64,000 nt of DNA from Limanda limanda (lineage: Eukaryota; Chordata; Actinopteri; Pleuronectiformes; Pleuronectidae): assembly GCF_963576545.1 (NCBI RefSeq), contig NW_026870558.1:1-64000 (forward strand), given 5' to 3'. Shown in pieces: positions 24,357 to 38,949 of this stretch (position 1 is the stretch's first letter; each line of letters begins with the position of its first letter). Both the position numbers and the translations under genes were made by a program. The notes below the pieces were generated by a model that had not been told where the DNA came from, did not search any database, and saw only the letters and a list, made by a program, of their open reading frames with translations.

Positions 24357-27300
24357 GAGATATTCTTGAATAACTTTTTTTGTGAAGGTCGGAGAGACTT
24401 GGAAAGTGGTTGCATCTGGACTAATTTGGGTCCTGCGGATCGATTGGTACCATCCCCGAGCTTGTACGACCTTCGGAAGAGGTCGACCGACGAAATTCCC
24501 CCAAATCTGAGGAGATATTCTTGAATTACTTTTTTTGTGAAGGTCGGAGAGACTTGCAAGTAGGCTCTACCCCCACTAAATGGGGTTGCGCGCATCGATC
24601 GGTACCATCCTTGAGCTTCTCCGACTTTCGGAAGGGTTAGGGTTAGGGTTAGGGATGAAAGCACATAGGAGAAAGAGATATTCTTGAATAACTTTTTTTG
24701 TGAAGGTCGGAGAGACTTGCAAGTAGGCTCTACCCCCACTAAATGGGGTTGCGCGCATCGATCGGTACCATCCTTGAGCTTCTCCGACTTTCGGAAGGGT
24801 TAGGGTTAGGGTTAGGGATGAAAGCACATAGGAGAAAGAGATATTCTTGAATAACTTTTTTTGTGAAGGTCGGAGAGACTTGCAAGTAGGCTCTACCCCC
24901 ACTAAATGTGGTAGCGCGCATCGATCGGTACCATCCTTGAGCTTCTCCGACTTTCGGAAGGGTTAGGGTTAGGGTTAGGGATGAAAGCACATAGGAGAAA
25001 GAGATATTCTTGAATAACTTTTTTTGTGAAGGTCGGAGAGACTTGCAAGTAGGCTCTACCCCCACTAAATGGGGTAGCGCGCATCGATCGGTACCATCCT
25101 TGAGCTTCTCCGACTTTCGGAAGGGTTAGGGTTAGGGTTAGGGATGAAAGCACATAGGAGAAAGAGATATTCTTGAATAACTTTTTTTGTGAAGGTCGGA
25201 GAGACTTGCAAGTAGGCTCTACCCCCACTAAATGGGGTAGCGCGCATCGATCGGTACCATCCTTGAGCTTCTCCGACTTTCGGAAGGGTTAGGGTTAGGG
25301 TTAGGGATGAAAGCACATAGGAGAAAGAGATATTCTTGAATAACTTTTTTTGTGAAGGTCGGAGAGACTTGGAAAGTGGTTGCATCTGGACTAATTTGGG
25401 TCCTGCGGATCGATTGGTACCATCCCCGAGCTTGTACGACCTTCTGAAGAGGTCGACCGACGAAATTCCCCCAAATCTGAGGAGATATTCTTGAATAACT
25501 TTTTTTGTGAAGGTCGGAGAGACTTGCAAGTAGGCTCTACCCCCACTAAATGGGGTAGCGCGCATCGATCGGTACCATCCTTGAGCTTCTCCGACTTTCG
25601 GAAGGGTTAGGGTTAGGGTTAGGGATGAAAGCACATAGGAGAAAGAGATATTCTTGAATAACTTTTTTTGTGAAGGTCGGAGAGACTTGCAAGTAGGCTC
25701 TACCCCCACTAAATGGGGTAGCGCGCATCGATCGGTACCATCCTTGAGCTTCTCCGACTTTCGGAAGGGTTAGGGTTAGGGTTAGGGATGAAAGCACATA
25801 GGAGAAAGAGATATTCTTGAATAACTTTTTTTGTGAAGGTCGGAGAGACTTGCAAGTAGGCTCTACCCCCACTAAATGGGGTAGCGCGCATCGATCGGTA
25901 CCATCCTTGAGCTTCTCCGACTTTCGGAAGGGTTAGGGTTAGGGTTAGGGATGAAAGCACATAGGAGAAAGAGATATTCTTGAATAACTTTTTTTGTGAA
26001 GGTCGGAGAGACTTGGAAAGTGGTTGCATCTGGACTAATTTGGGTCCTGCAGATCGATTGGTACCATCCCCGAGCTTGTACGACCTTCGGAAGAGGTCGA
26101 CCGACGAAATTCCCCCAAATCTGAGGAGATATTCTTGAATAACTTTTTTTGTGAAGGTCGGAGAGACTTGCAAGTAGGCTCTACCCCCACTAAATGGGGT
26201 TGCGCGCATCGATCAGTACCATCCTTGAGCTTCTCCGACTTTTGGAAGGGTTAGGGTTAGGGTTAGGGATGAAAGCACATAGGAGAAAGAGATATTCTTG
26301 AATAACTTTTTTTGTGAAGGTCGGAGAGACTTGCAAGTAGGCTCTACCCCCACTAAATGGGGTAGCGCGCATCGATCGGTACCATCCTTGAGCTTCTCCG
26401 ACTTTCGGAAGGGTTAGGGTTAGGGTTAGGGATGAAAGCACATAGGAGAAAGAGATATTCTTGAATAACTTTTTTGTGAAGGTCGGAGAGACTTGCAAGT
26501 AGGCTCTACCCCCACTAAATGGGGTAGCGCGCATCGATCGGTACCATCCTTGAGCTTCTCCGACTTTCGGAAGGGTTAGGGTTAGGGTTAGGGATGAAAG
26601 CACATAGGAGAAAGAGATATTCTTGAATAACTTTTTTTGTGAAGGTCGGAGAGACTTGCAAGTAGGCTCTACCCCCACTAAATGGGGTAACGCGCATCGA
26701 TCGGTACCATCCTTGAGCTTCTCCGACTTTCGGAAGGGTTAGGGTTAGGGTTAGGGATGAAAGCACATAGGAGAAAGAGATATTCTTGAATAACTTTTTT
26801 TGTGAAGGTCGGAGAGACTTGGAAAGTGGTTGCATCTGGACTAATTTGGGTCCTGCGGATCGATTAGTACCATCCCCGAGCTTGTACGACCTTCGGAAGA
26901 GGTCGACCGACGAAATTCCCCCAAATCTGAGGAGATATTCTTGAATAACTTTTTTTGTGAAGGTCGGAGAGACTTGCAAGTAGGCTCTACCCCCACTAAA
27001 TGGGGTAGCGCGCATCGATCGGTACCATCCTTGAGCTTCTCCGACTTTCGGAAGGGTTAGGGTTAGGGTTAGGGATGAAAGCACATAGGAGAAAGAGATA
27101 TTCTTGAATAACTTTTTTTGTGAAGGTCGGAGAGACTTGGAAAGTGGTTGCATCTGGACTAATTTGGGTCCTGCAGATCGATTGGTACCATCCCCGAGCT
27201 TGTACGACCTTCGGAAGAGGTCGACCGACGAAATTCCCCCAAATCTGAGGAGATATTCTTGAATAACCTTTTTTGTGAAGGTCAAAGAGACTTGCAAGTA

Positions 27301-30300
27301 GGCTCTACCCCCACTAAATGGGGTTGCGCGCATCGATCGGTACCATCCTTGAGCTTCTCCGACTTTCGGAAGGGTTAGGGTTAGGGTTAGGGATGAAAGC
27401 ACATAGGAGAAAGAGATATTCTTGAATAACTTTTTTTGTGAAGGTCGGAGAGACTTGCAAGTAGGCTCTACCCCCACTAAATGGGGTAGCGCGCATCGAT
27501 CGGTACCATCCTTGAGCTTCTCCGACTTTCGGAAGGGTTAGGGTTAGGGTTAGGGATGAAAGCACATAGGAGAAAGAGATATTCTTGAATAACTTTTTTT
27601 GTGAAGGTCGGAGAGACTTGGAAAGTGGTTGCATCTGGACTAATTTGGGTCCTGCGGATCGATTGGTACCATCCCCGAGCTTGTACGACCTTCGGAAGAG
27701 GTCGACCGACGAAATTCCCCCAAATCTGAGGAGATATTCTTGAATAACTTTTTTTGTGAAGGTCGGAGAGACTTGCAAGTAGGCTCTACCCCCACTAAAT
27801 GGGGTTGCGCGCATCGATCAGTACCATCCTTGAGCTTCTCCGACTTTCGGAAGGGTTAGGGTTAGGGTTAGGGATGAAAGCACATAGGAGAAAGAGATAT
27901 TCTTGAATAACTTTTTTTGTGAAGGTCGGAGAGACTTGCAAGTAGGCTCTACCCCCACTAAATGGGGTAGCGCGCATCGATCGGTACCATCCTTGAGCTT
28001 CTCCGACTTTCGGAAGGGTTAGGGTTAGGGTTAGGGATGAAAGCACATAGGAGAAAGAGATATTCTTGAATAACTTTTTTTGTGAAGGTCGGAGAGACTT
28101 GCAAATAGGCTCTACCCCCACTAAATGGGGTAGCGCGCATCGATCGGTACCATCCTTGAGCTTCTCCGACTTTCGGAAGGGTTAGGGTTAGGGTTAGGGA
28201 TGAAAGCACATAGGAGAAAGAGATATTCTTGAATAACTTTTTTTGTGAAGGTCGGAGAGACTTGGAAAGTGGTTGCATCTGGACTAATTTGGGTCCTGCA
28301 GATCGATTGGTACCATCCCCGAGCTTGTACGACCTTCGGAAGAGGTCGACCGACGAAATTCCCCCAAATCTGAGGAGATATTCTTGAATAACTTTTTTTG
28401 TGAAGGTCGGAGAGACTTGCAAGTAGGCTCTACCCCCACTAAATGGGGTTGCGCGCATCGATCAGTACCATCCTTGAGCTTCTCCGACTTTTGGAAGGGT
28501 TAGGGTTAGGGTTAGGGATGAAAGCACATAGGAGAAAGAGATATTCTTGAATAACTTTTTTTGTGAAGGTCGGAGAGACTTGCAAGTAAGCTCTACCCCC
28601 ACTAAATGGGGTAGCGCGCATCGATCGGTACCATCCTTGAGCTTCTCCGACTTTCGGAAGGGTTAGGGTTAGGGTTAGGGATGAAAGCACATAGGAGAAA
28701 GAGATATTCTTGAATAACTTTTTTTGTGAAGGTCGGAGAGACTTGCAAGTAGGCTCTACCCCCACTAAATGGGGTAGCGCGCATCGATCGGTACCATCCT
28801 TGAGCTTCTCCGACTTTCGGAAGGGTTAGGGTTAGGGATGAAAGCACATAGGAGAAAGAGATATTCTTGAATAACTTTTTTTGTGAAGGTCGGAGAGACT
28901 TGCAAGTAGGCTCTACCCCCACTAAATGGGGTAACGCGCATCGATCGGTACCATCCTTGAGCTTCTCCGACTTTCGGAAGGGTTAGGGTTAGGGTTAGGG
29001 ATGAAAGCACATAGGAGAAAGAGATATTCTTGAATAACTTTTTTTGTGAAGGTCGGAGAGACTTGGAAAGTGGTTGCATCTGGACTAATTTGGGTCCTGC
29101 GGATCGATTAGTACCATCCCCGAGCTTGTACGACCTTCGGAAGAGGTCGACCGACGAAATTCCCCCAAATCTGAGGAGATATTCTTGAATAACTTTTTTT
29201 GTGAAGGTCGGAGAGACTTGCAAGTAGGCTCTACCCCCACTAAATGGGGTAGCGCGCATCGATCGGTACCATCCTTGAGCTTCTCCGACTTTCGGAAGGG
29301 TTAGGGTTAGGGTTAGGGATGAAAGCACATAGGAGAAAGAGATATTCTTGAATAACTTTTTTTGTGAAGGTCGGAGAGACTTGGAAAGTGGTTGCATCTG
29401 GACTAATTTGGGTCCTGCAGATCGATTGGTACCATCCCCGAGCTTGTACGACCTTCGGAAGAGGTCGACCGACGAAATTCCCCCAAATCTGAGGAGATAT
29501 TCTTGAATAACCTTTTTTGTGAAGGTCGGAGAGACTTGCAAGTAGGCTCTACCCCCACTAAATGGGGTTGCGCGCATCGATCGGTACCATCCTTGAGCTT
29601 CTCCGACTTTCGGAAGGGTTAGGGTTAGGGTTAGGGATGAAAGCACATAGGAGAAAGAGATATTCTTGAATAACTTTTTTTGTGAAGGTCGGAGAGACTT
29701 GCAAGTAGGCTCTACCCCCACTAAATGGGGTAGCGCGCATCGATCGGTACCATCCTTGAGCTTCTCCGACTTTCGGAAGGGTTAGGGTTAGGGTTAGGGA
29801 TGAAAGCACATAGGAGAAAGAGATATTCTTGAATAACTTTTTTGTGAAGGTCGGAGAGACTTGCAAGTAGGCTCTACCCCCACTAAATGGGGTAGCGCGC
29901 ATCGATCGGTACCATCCTTGAGCTTCTCCGACTTTCGGAAGGGTTAGGGTTAGGGTTAGGGATGAAAGCACATAGGAGAAAGAGATATTCTTGAATAACT
30001 TTTTTTGTGAAGGTCGGAGAGACTTGCAAGTAGGCTCTACCCCCACTAAATGGGGTAACGCGCATCGATCGGTACCATCCTTGAGCTTCTCCGACTTTCG
30101 GAAGGGTTAGGGTTAGGGTTAGGGATGAAAGCACATAGGAGAAAGAGATATTCTTGAATAACTTTTTTTGTGAAGGTCGGAGAGACTTGGAAAGTGGTTG
30201 CATCTGGACTAATTTGGGTCCTGCGGATCGATTAGTACCATCCCCGAGCTTGTACGACCTTCGGAAGAGGTCGACCGACGAAATTCCCCCAAATCTGAGG

Positions 30301-33300
30301 AGATATTCTTGAATAACTTTTTTTGTGAAGGTCGGAGAGACTTGCAAGTAGGCTCTACCCCCACTAAATGGGGTAGCGCGCATCGATCGGTACCATCCTT
30401 GAGCTTCTCCGACTTTCGGAAGGGTTAGGGTTAGGGTTAGGGATGAAAGCACATAGGAGAAAGAGATATTCTTGAATAACTTTTTTTGTGAAGGTCGGAG
30501 AGACTTGGAAAGTGGTTGCATCTGGACTAATTTGGGTCCTGCAGATCGATTGGTACCATCCCCGAGCTTGTACGACCTTCGGAAGAGGTCGACCGACGAA
30601 ATTCCCCCAAATCTGAGGAGATATTCTTGAATAACCTTTTTTGTGAAGGTCAAAGAGACTTGCAAGTAGGCTCTACCCCCACTAAATGGGGTTGCGCGCA
30701 TCGATCGGTACCATCCTTGAGCTTCTCCGACTTTCGGAAGGGTTAGGGTTAGGGTTAGGGATGAAAGCACATAGGAGAAAGAGATATTCTTGAATAACTT
30801 TTTTTGTGAAGGTCGGAGAGACTTGCAAGTAGGCTCTACCCCCACTAAATGGGGTAGCGCGCATCGATCGGTACCATCCTTGAGCTTCTCCGACTTTCGG
30901 AAGGGTTAGGGTTAGGGTTAGGGATGAAAGCACATAGGAGAAAGAGATATTCTTGAATAACTTTTTTTGTGAAGGTCGGAGAGACTTGGAAAGTGGTTGC
31001 ATCTGGACTAATTTGGGTCCTGCGGATCGATTGGTACCATCCCCGAGCTTGTACGACCTTCGGAAGAGGTCGACCGACGAAATTCCCCCAAATCTGAGGA
31101 GATATTCTTGAATAACTTTTTTTGTGAAGGTCGGAGAGACTTGCAAGTAGGCTCTACCCCCACTAAATGGGGTTGCGCGCATCGATCAGTACCATCCTTG
31201 AGCTTCTCCGACTTTCGGAAGGGTTAGGGTTAGGGTTAGGGATGAAAGCACATAGGAGAAAGAGATATTCTTGAATAACTTTTTTTGTGAAGGTCGGAGA
31301 GACTTGCAAGTAGGCTCTACCCCCACTAAATGGGGTAGCGCGCATCGATCGGTACCATCCTTGAGCTTCTCCGACTTTCGGAAGGGTTAGGGTTAGGGTT
31401 AGGGATGAAAGCACATAGGAGAAAGAGATATTCTTGAATAACTTTTTTTGTGAAGGTCGGAGAGACTTGCAAATAGGCTCTACCCCCACTAAATGGGGTA
31501 GCGCGCATCGATCGGTACCATCCTTGAGCTTCTCCGACTTTCGGAAGGGTTAGGGTTAGGGTTAGGGATGAAAGCACATAGGAGAAAGAGATATTCTTGA
31601 ATAACTTTTTTTGTGAAGGTCGGAGAGACTTGGAAAGTGGTTGCATCTGGACTAATTTGGGTCCTGCAGATCGATTGGTACCATCCCCGAGCTTGTACGA
31701 CCTTCGGAAGAGGTCGACCGACGAAATTCCCCCAAATCTGAGGAGATATTCTTGAATAACTTTTTTTGTGAAGGTCGGAGAGACTTGCAAGTAGGCTCTA
31801 CCCCCACTAAATGGGGTTGCGCGCATCGATCAGTACCATCCTTGAGCTTCTCCGACTTTTGGAAGGGTTAGGGTTAGGGTTAGGGATGAAAGCACATAGG
31901 AGAAAGAGATATTCTTGAATAACTTTTTTTGTGAAGGTCGGAGAGACTTGCAAGTAAGCTCTACCCCCACTAAATGGGGTAGCGCGCATCGATCGGTACC
32001 ATCCTTGAGCTTCTCCGACTTTCGGAAGGGTTAGGGTTAGGGTTAGGGATGAAAGCACATAGGAGAAAGAGATATTCTTGAATAACTTTTTTTGTGAAGG
32101 TCGGAGAGACTTGCAAGTAGGCTCTACCCCCACTAAATGGGGTAGCGCGCATCGATCGGTACCATCCTTGAGCTTCTCCGACTTTCGGAAGGGTTAGGGT
32201 TAGGGATGAAAGCACATAGGAGAAAGAGATATTCTTGAATAACTTTTTTTGTGAAGGTCGGAGAGACTTGCAAGTAGGCTCTACCCCCACTAAATGGGGT
32301 AACGCGCATCGATCGGTACCATCCTTGAGCTTCTCCGACTTTCGGAAGGGTTAGGGTTAGGGTTAGGGATGAAAGCACATAGGAGAAAGAGATATTCTTG
32401 AATAACTTTTTTTGTGAAGGTCGGAGAGACTTGGAAAGTGGTTGCATCTGGACTAATTTGGGTCCTGCGGATCGATTAGTACCATCCCCGAGCTTGTACG
32501 ACCTTCGGAAGAGGTCGACCGACGAAATTCCCCCAAATCTGAGGAGATATTCTTGAATAACTTTTTTTGTGAAGGTCGGAGAGACTTGCAAGTAGGCTCT
32601 ACCCCCACTAAATGGGGTAGCGCACATCGATCGGTACCATCCTTGAGCTTCTCCGACTTTCGGAAGGGTTAGGGTTAGGGTTAGGGATGAAAGCACATAG
32701 GAGAAAGAGATATTCTTGAATAACTTTTTTTGTGAAGGTCGGAGAGACTTGGAAAGTGGTTGCATCTGGACTAATTTGGGTCCTGCAGATCGATTGGTAC
32801 CATCCCCGAGCTTGTACGACCTTCGGAAGAGGTCGACCGACGAAATTCCCCCAAATCTGAGGAGATATTCTTGAATAACCTTTTTTGTGAAGGTCGGAGA
32901 GACTTGCAAGTAGGCTCTACCCCCACTAAATGGGGTTGCGCGCATCGATCGGTACCATCCTTGAGCTTCTCCGACTTTCGGAAGGGTTAGGGTTAGGGTT
33001 AGGGATGAAAGCACATAGGAGAAAGAGATATTCTTGAATAACTTTTTTTGTGAAGGTCGGAGAGACTTGCAAGTAGGCTCTACCCCCACTAAATGGGGTA
33101 GCGCGCATCGATCGGTACCATCCTTGAGCTTCTCCGACTTTCGGAAGGGTTAGGGTTAGGGATGAAAGCACATAGGAGAAAGAGATATTCTTGAATAACT
33201 TTTTTTGTGAAGGTCGGAGAGACTTGGAAAGTGGTTGCATCTGGACTAATTTGGGTCCTGCGGGTCGATTGGTACCATCCCCGAGCTTGTACGACCTTCG

Positions 33301-33819
33301 GAAGAGGTCGACCGACGAAATTCCCCCAAATCTGAGGAGATATTCTTGAATAACTTTTTTTGTGAAGGTCGGAGAGACTTGCAAGTAGGCTCTACCCCCA
33401 CTAAATGGGGTTGCGCGCATCGATCAGTACCATCCTTGAGCTTCTCCGACTTTCGGAAGGGTTAGGGTTAGGGTTAGGGATGAAAGCACATAGGAGAAAG
33501 AGATATTCTTGAATAACTTTTTTTGTGAAGGTCGGAGAGACTTGCAAGTAGGCTCTACCCCCACTAAATGGGGTAGCGCGCATCGATCGGTACCATCCTT
33601 GAGCTTCTCCGACTTTCGGAAGGGTTAGGGTTAGGGATGAAAGCACATAGGAGAAAGAGATATTCTTGAATAACTTTTTTTGTGAAGGTCGGAGAGACTT
33701 GCAAGTAGGCTCTACCCCCACTAAATGGGGTAACGCGCATCGATCGGTACCATCCTTGAGCTTCTCCGACTTTCGGAAGGGTTAGGGTTAGGGTTAGGGA
33801 TGAAAGCACATAGGAGAAA
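24357..33819 (+). repeat. 9,460-bp higher-order unit, copy 2
   Basis: B monomers start at 24357, 25327, 25971, 26777, 27095, 27576, 28220, 29021, 29339, 30145, 30463, 30944, 31588, 32389, 32707 and 33182, with the same run lengths as copy 1. This copy is 3 bp longer because it lacks the deletion seen after 24110. The B at 33820 does not match the B at 24357, since it has CGATTAG where 24357 has CGATTGG, so the tandem duplication ends near 33.8 kb. Such high identity means a recent event, or an assembly error that duplicated a segment. Confidence 0.93.
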
Positions 33820-36800
33820 GAGATATTCTTGAATAACTTTTTTTGTGAAGGTCGGAGAGACTTGGAAAGTGGTTGCATCTGGACTAATTTGGGTCCTGCG
33901 GATCGATTAGTACCATCCCCGAGCTTGTACGACCTTCGGAAGAGGTCGACCGACGAAATTCCCCCAAATCTGAGGAGATATTCTTGAATAACTTTTTTTG
34001 TGAAGGTCGGAGAGACTTGCAAGTAGGCTCTACCCCCACTAAATGGGGTAGCGCGCATCGATCGGTACCATCCTTGAGCTTCTCCGACTTTCGGAAGGGT
34101 TAGGGTTAGGGTTAGGGATGAAAGCACATAGGAGAAAGAGATATTCTTGAATAACTTTTTTTGTGAAGGTCGGAGAGACTTGGAAAGTGGTTGCATCTGG
34201 ACTAATTTGGGTCCTGCAGATCGATTGGTACCATCCCCGAGCTTGTACGACCTTCGGAAGAGGTCGACCGACGAAATTCCCCCAAATCTGAGGAGATATT
34301 CTTGAATAACCTTTTTTGTGAAGGTCGGAGAGACTTGCAAGTAGGCTCTACCCCCACTAAATGGGGTTGCGCGCATCGATCGGTACCATCCTTGAGCTTC
34401 TCCGACTTTCGGAAGGGTTAGGGTTAGGGTTAGGGATGAAAGCACATAGGAGAAAGAGATATTCTTGAATAACTTTTTTTGTGAAGGTCGGAGAGACTTG
34501 CAAGTAGGCTCTACCCCCACTAAATGGGGTAGCGCGCATCGATCGGTACCATCCTTGAGCTTCTCCGACTTTCGGAAGGGTTAGGGTTAGGGATGAAAGC
34601 ACATAGGAGAAAGAGATATTCTTGAATAACTTTTTTTGTGAAGGTCGGAGAGACTTGGAAAGTGGTTGCATCTGGACTAATTTGGGTCCTGCGGATCGAT
34701 TGGTACCATCCCCGAGCTTGTACGACCTTCGGAAGAGGTCGACCGACGAAATTCCCCCAAATCTGAGGAGATATTCTTGAATAACTTTTTTTGTGAAGGT
34801 CGGAGAGACTTGCAAGTAGGCTCTACCCCCACTAAATGGGGTTGCGCGCATCGATCAGTACCATCCTTGAGCTTCTCCGACTTTCGGAAGGGTTAGGGTT
34901 AGGGTTAGGGATGAAAGCACATAGGAGAAAGAGATATTCTTGAATAACTTTTTTTGTGAAGGTCGGAGAGACTTGCAAGTAGGCTCTACCCCCACTAAAT
35001 GGGGTAGCGCGCATCGATCGGTACCATCCTTGAGCTTCTCCGACTTTCGGAAGGGTTAGGGTTAGGGTTAGGGATGAAAGCACATAGGAGAAAGAGATAT
35101 TCTTGAATAACTTTTTTTGTGAAGGTCGGAGAGACTTGCAAATAGGCTCTACCCCCACTAAATGGGGTAGCGCGCATCGATCGGTACCATCCTTGAGCTT
35201 CTCCGACTTTCGGAAGGGTTAGGGTTAGGGTTAGGGATGAAAGCACATAGGAGAAAGAGATATTCTTGAATAACTTTTTTTGTGAAGGTCGGAGAGACTT
35301 GCAAGTAGGCTCTACCCCCACTAAATGGGGTAGCGCGCATCGATCGGTACCATCCTTGAGCTTCTCCGACTTTCGGAAGGGTTAGGGTTAGGGTTAGGGA
35401 TGAAAGCACATAGGAGAAAGAGATATTCTTGAATAACTTTTTTTGTGAAGGTCGGAGAGACTTGGAAAGTGGTTGCATCTGGACTAATTTGGGTCCTGCG
35501 GATCGATTGGTACCATCCCCGAGCTTGTACGACCTTCGGAAGAGGTCGACCGACGAAATTCCCCCAAATCTGAGGAGATATTCTTGAATAACTTTTTTTG
35601 TGAAGGTCGGAGAGACTTGCAAGTAGGCTCTACCCCCACTAAATGGGGTTGCACGCATCGATCAGTACCATCCTTGAGCTTCTCCGACTTTCGGAAGGGT
35701 TAGGGTTAGGGTTAGGGATGAAAGCACATAGGAGAAAGAGATATTCTTGAATAACTTTTTTTGTGAAGGTCGGAGAGACTTGCAAGTAGGCTCTACCCCC
35801 ACTAAATGGGGTAGCGCACATCGATCGGTACCATCCTTGAGCTTCTCCGACTTTCGGAAGGGTTAGGGTTAGGGTTAGGGATGAAAGCACATAGGAGAAA
35901 GAGATATTCTTGAATAACTTTTTTTGTGAAGGTCGGAGAGACTTGGAAAGTGGTTGCATCTGGACTAATTTGGGTCCTGCGGATCGATTGGTACCATCCC
36001 CGAGCTTGTACGACCTTCGGAAGAGGTCGACCGACGAAATTCCCCCAAATCTGAGGAGATATTCTTGAATAACTTTTTTTGTGAAGGTCGGAGAGACTTG
36101 CAAGTAGGCTCTACCCCCACTAAATGGGGTAGCGCGCATCGATCAGTACCATCCTTGAGCTTCTCCGACTTTCGGAAGGGTTAGGGTTAGGGTTAGGGAT
36201 GAAAGCACATAGGAGAAAGAGATATTCTTGAATAACGTTTTTTGTGAAGGTCGGAGAGACTTGGAAAGTGGTTGCATCTGGACTAATTTGGGTCCTGCGG
36301 ATCGATTGGTACCATCCCCGAGCTTGTACGACCTTCGGAAGAGGTCGACCGACGAAATTCCCCCAAATCTGAGGAGATATTCTTGAATAACTTTTTTTGT
36401 GAAGGTCGGAGAGACTTGCAAGTAGGCTCTACCCCCACTAAATGGGGTTGCGCGCATCGATCAGTACCATCCTTGAGCTTCTCCGACTTTCGGAAGGGTT
36501 AGGGTTAGGGTTAGGGATGAAAGCACATAGGAGAAAGAGATATTCTTGAATAACTTTTTTTGTGAAGGTCGGAGAGACTTGCAAGTAGGCTCTACCCCCA
36601 CTAAATGGGGTAGCGCGCATCGATCGGTACCATCCTTGAGCTTCTCCGACTTTCGGAAGGGTTAGGGTTAGGGTTAGGGATGAAAGCACATAGGAGAAAG
36701 AGATATTCTTGAATAACTTTTTTTGTGAAGGTCGGAGAGACTTGCAAGTAGGCTCTACCCCCACTAAATGGGGTAGCGCGCATCGATCGGTACCATCCTT

Positions 36801-38949
36801 GAGCTTCTCCGACTTTCGGAAGGGTTAGGGTTAGGGTTAGGGATGAAAGCACATAGGAGAAAGAGATATTCTTGAATAACTTTTTTTGTGAAGGTCGGAG
36901 AGACTTGCAAGTAGGCTCTACCCCCACTAAATGGGGTAGCGCGCATCGATCGGTACCATCCTTGAGCTTCTCCGACTTTCGGAAGGGTTAGGGTTAGGGT
37001 TAGGGATGAAAGCACATAGGAGAAAGAGATATTCTTGAATAACTTTTTTTGTGAAGGTCGGAGAGACTTGCAAATAGGCTCTACCCCCACTAAATGGGGT
37101 AGCGCGCATCGATCGGTACCATCCTTGAGCTTCTCCGACTTTCGGAAGGGTTAGGGTTAGGGTTAGGGATGAAAGCACATAGGAGAAAGAGATATTCTTG
37201 AATAACTTTTTTTGTGAAGGTCGGAGAGACTTGCAAGTAGGCTCTACCCCCACTAAATGGGGTAGCGCGCATCGATCGGTACCATCCTTGAGCTTCTCCG
37301 ACTTTCGGAAGGGTTAGGGTTAGGGTTAGGGATGAAAGCACATAGGAGAAAGAGATATTCTTGAATAACTTTTTTTGTGAAGGTCGGAGAGACTTGGAAA
37401 GTGGTTTCATCTGGACTAATTTGGGTCCTGCGGATCGATTGGTACCATCCCCGAGCTTGTACGACCTTCGGAAGAGGTCGACCGACGAAATTCCCCCAAA
37501 TCTGAGGAGATATTCTTGAATAACTTTTTTTGTGAAGGTCGGAGAGACTTGCAAGTAGGCTCTACCCCCACTAAATGGGGTTGCGCACATCGATCAGTAC
37601 CATCCTTGAGCTTCTCCGACTTTCGGAAGGGTTAGGGTTAGGGTTAGGGATGAAAGCACATAGGAGAAAGAGATATTCTTGAATAACTTTTTTTGTGAAG
37701 GTCGGAGAGACTTGCAAGTAGGCTCTACCCCCACTAAATGGGGTAGCGCGCATCGATCGGTACCATCCTTGAGCTTCTCCGACTTTCGGAAGGGTTAGGG
37801 TTAGGGTTAGGGATGAAAGCACATAGGAGAAAGAGATATTCTTGAATAACTTTTTTTGTGAAGGTCGGAGAGACTTGGAAAGTGGTTGCATCTGGACTAA
37901 TTTGGGTCCTGCGGATCGATTGGTACCATCCCCGAGCTTGTACGACCTTCGGAAGAGGTCGACCGACGAAATTCCCCCAAATCTGAGGAGATATTCTTGA
38001 ATAACTTTTTTTGTGAAGGTCGGAGAGACTTGCAAGTAGGCTCTACCCCCACTAAATGGGGTAGCGCGCATCGATCGGTACCATCCTTGAGCTTCTCCGA
38101 CTTTCGGAAGGGTTAGGGTTAGGGTTAGGGATGAAAGCACATAGGAGAAAGAGATATTCTTGAATAACTTTTTTTGTGAAGGTCGGAGAGACTTGGAAAG
38201 TGGTTGCATCTGGACTAATTTGGGTCCTGCGGATCGATTGGTACCATCCCCGAGCTTGTACGACCTTCGGAAGAGGTCGACCGACGAAATTCCCCCAAAT
38301 CTGAGGAGATATTCTTGAATAACTTTTTTTGTGAAGGTCGGAGAGACTTGCAAGTAGGCTCTACCCCCACTAAATGGGGTAGCGCGCATCGATCAGTACC
38401 ATCCTTGAGCTTCTCCGACTTTCGGAAGGGTTAGGGTTAGGGTTAGGGATGAAAGCACATAGGAGAAAGAGATATTCTTGAATAACTTTTTTTGTGAAGG
38501 TCGGAGAGACTTGGAAAGTGGTTGCATCTGGACTAATTTGGGTCCTGCGGATCGATTGGTACCATCCCCGAGCTTGTACGACCTTCGAAAAAGGTCGACC
38601 GACGAAATTCCCCCAAATCTGAGGAGATATTCTTGAATAACTTTTTTTGTGAAGGTCGGAGAGACTTGCAAGTAGGCTCTACCCCCACTAAATGGGGTTG
38701 CGCGCATCGATCAGTACCATCCTTGAGCTTCTCCGACTTTCGGAAGGGTTAGGGTTAGGGTTAGGGATGAAAGCACATAGGAGAAAGAGATATTCTTGAA
38801 TAACTTTTTTTGTGAAGGTCGGAGAGACTTGCAAGTAGGCTCTACCCCCACTAAATGGGGTAGCGCGCATCGATCGGTACCATCCTTGAGCTTCTCCGAC
38901 TTTCGGAAGGGTTAGGGTTAGGGTTAGGGATGAAAGCACATAGGAGAAA
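33820..38949 (+). repeat. B-rich block, copied again 22.6 kb to the right
   Basis: B monomers start at 33820, 34138, 34613, 35420, 35901, 36219, 37352, 37833, 38151 and 38469; A runs are 1, 2, 4, 2, 1, 6, 2, 1, 1 and 2. The same series occurs from 56445. Private markers confirm the match: AACGTTTTTTG in the B at 36219 and at 58850, GCGCACATC near 37587 and 60218, and GGTTTC in the B monomers at 37352 and 59983. The offset is 22,625 bp before, and 22,631 bp after, the truncated telomeric tract at 34578, which is full length in the other copy. Confidence 0.9.
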
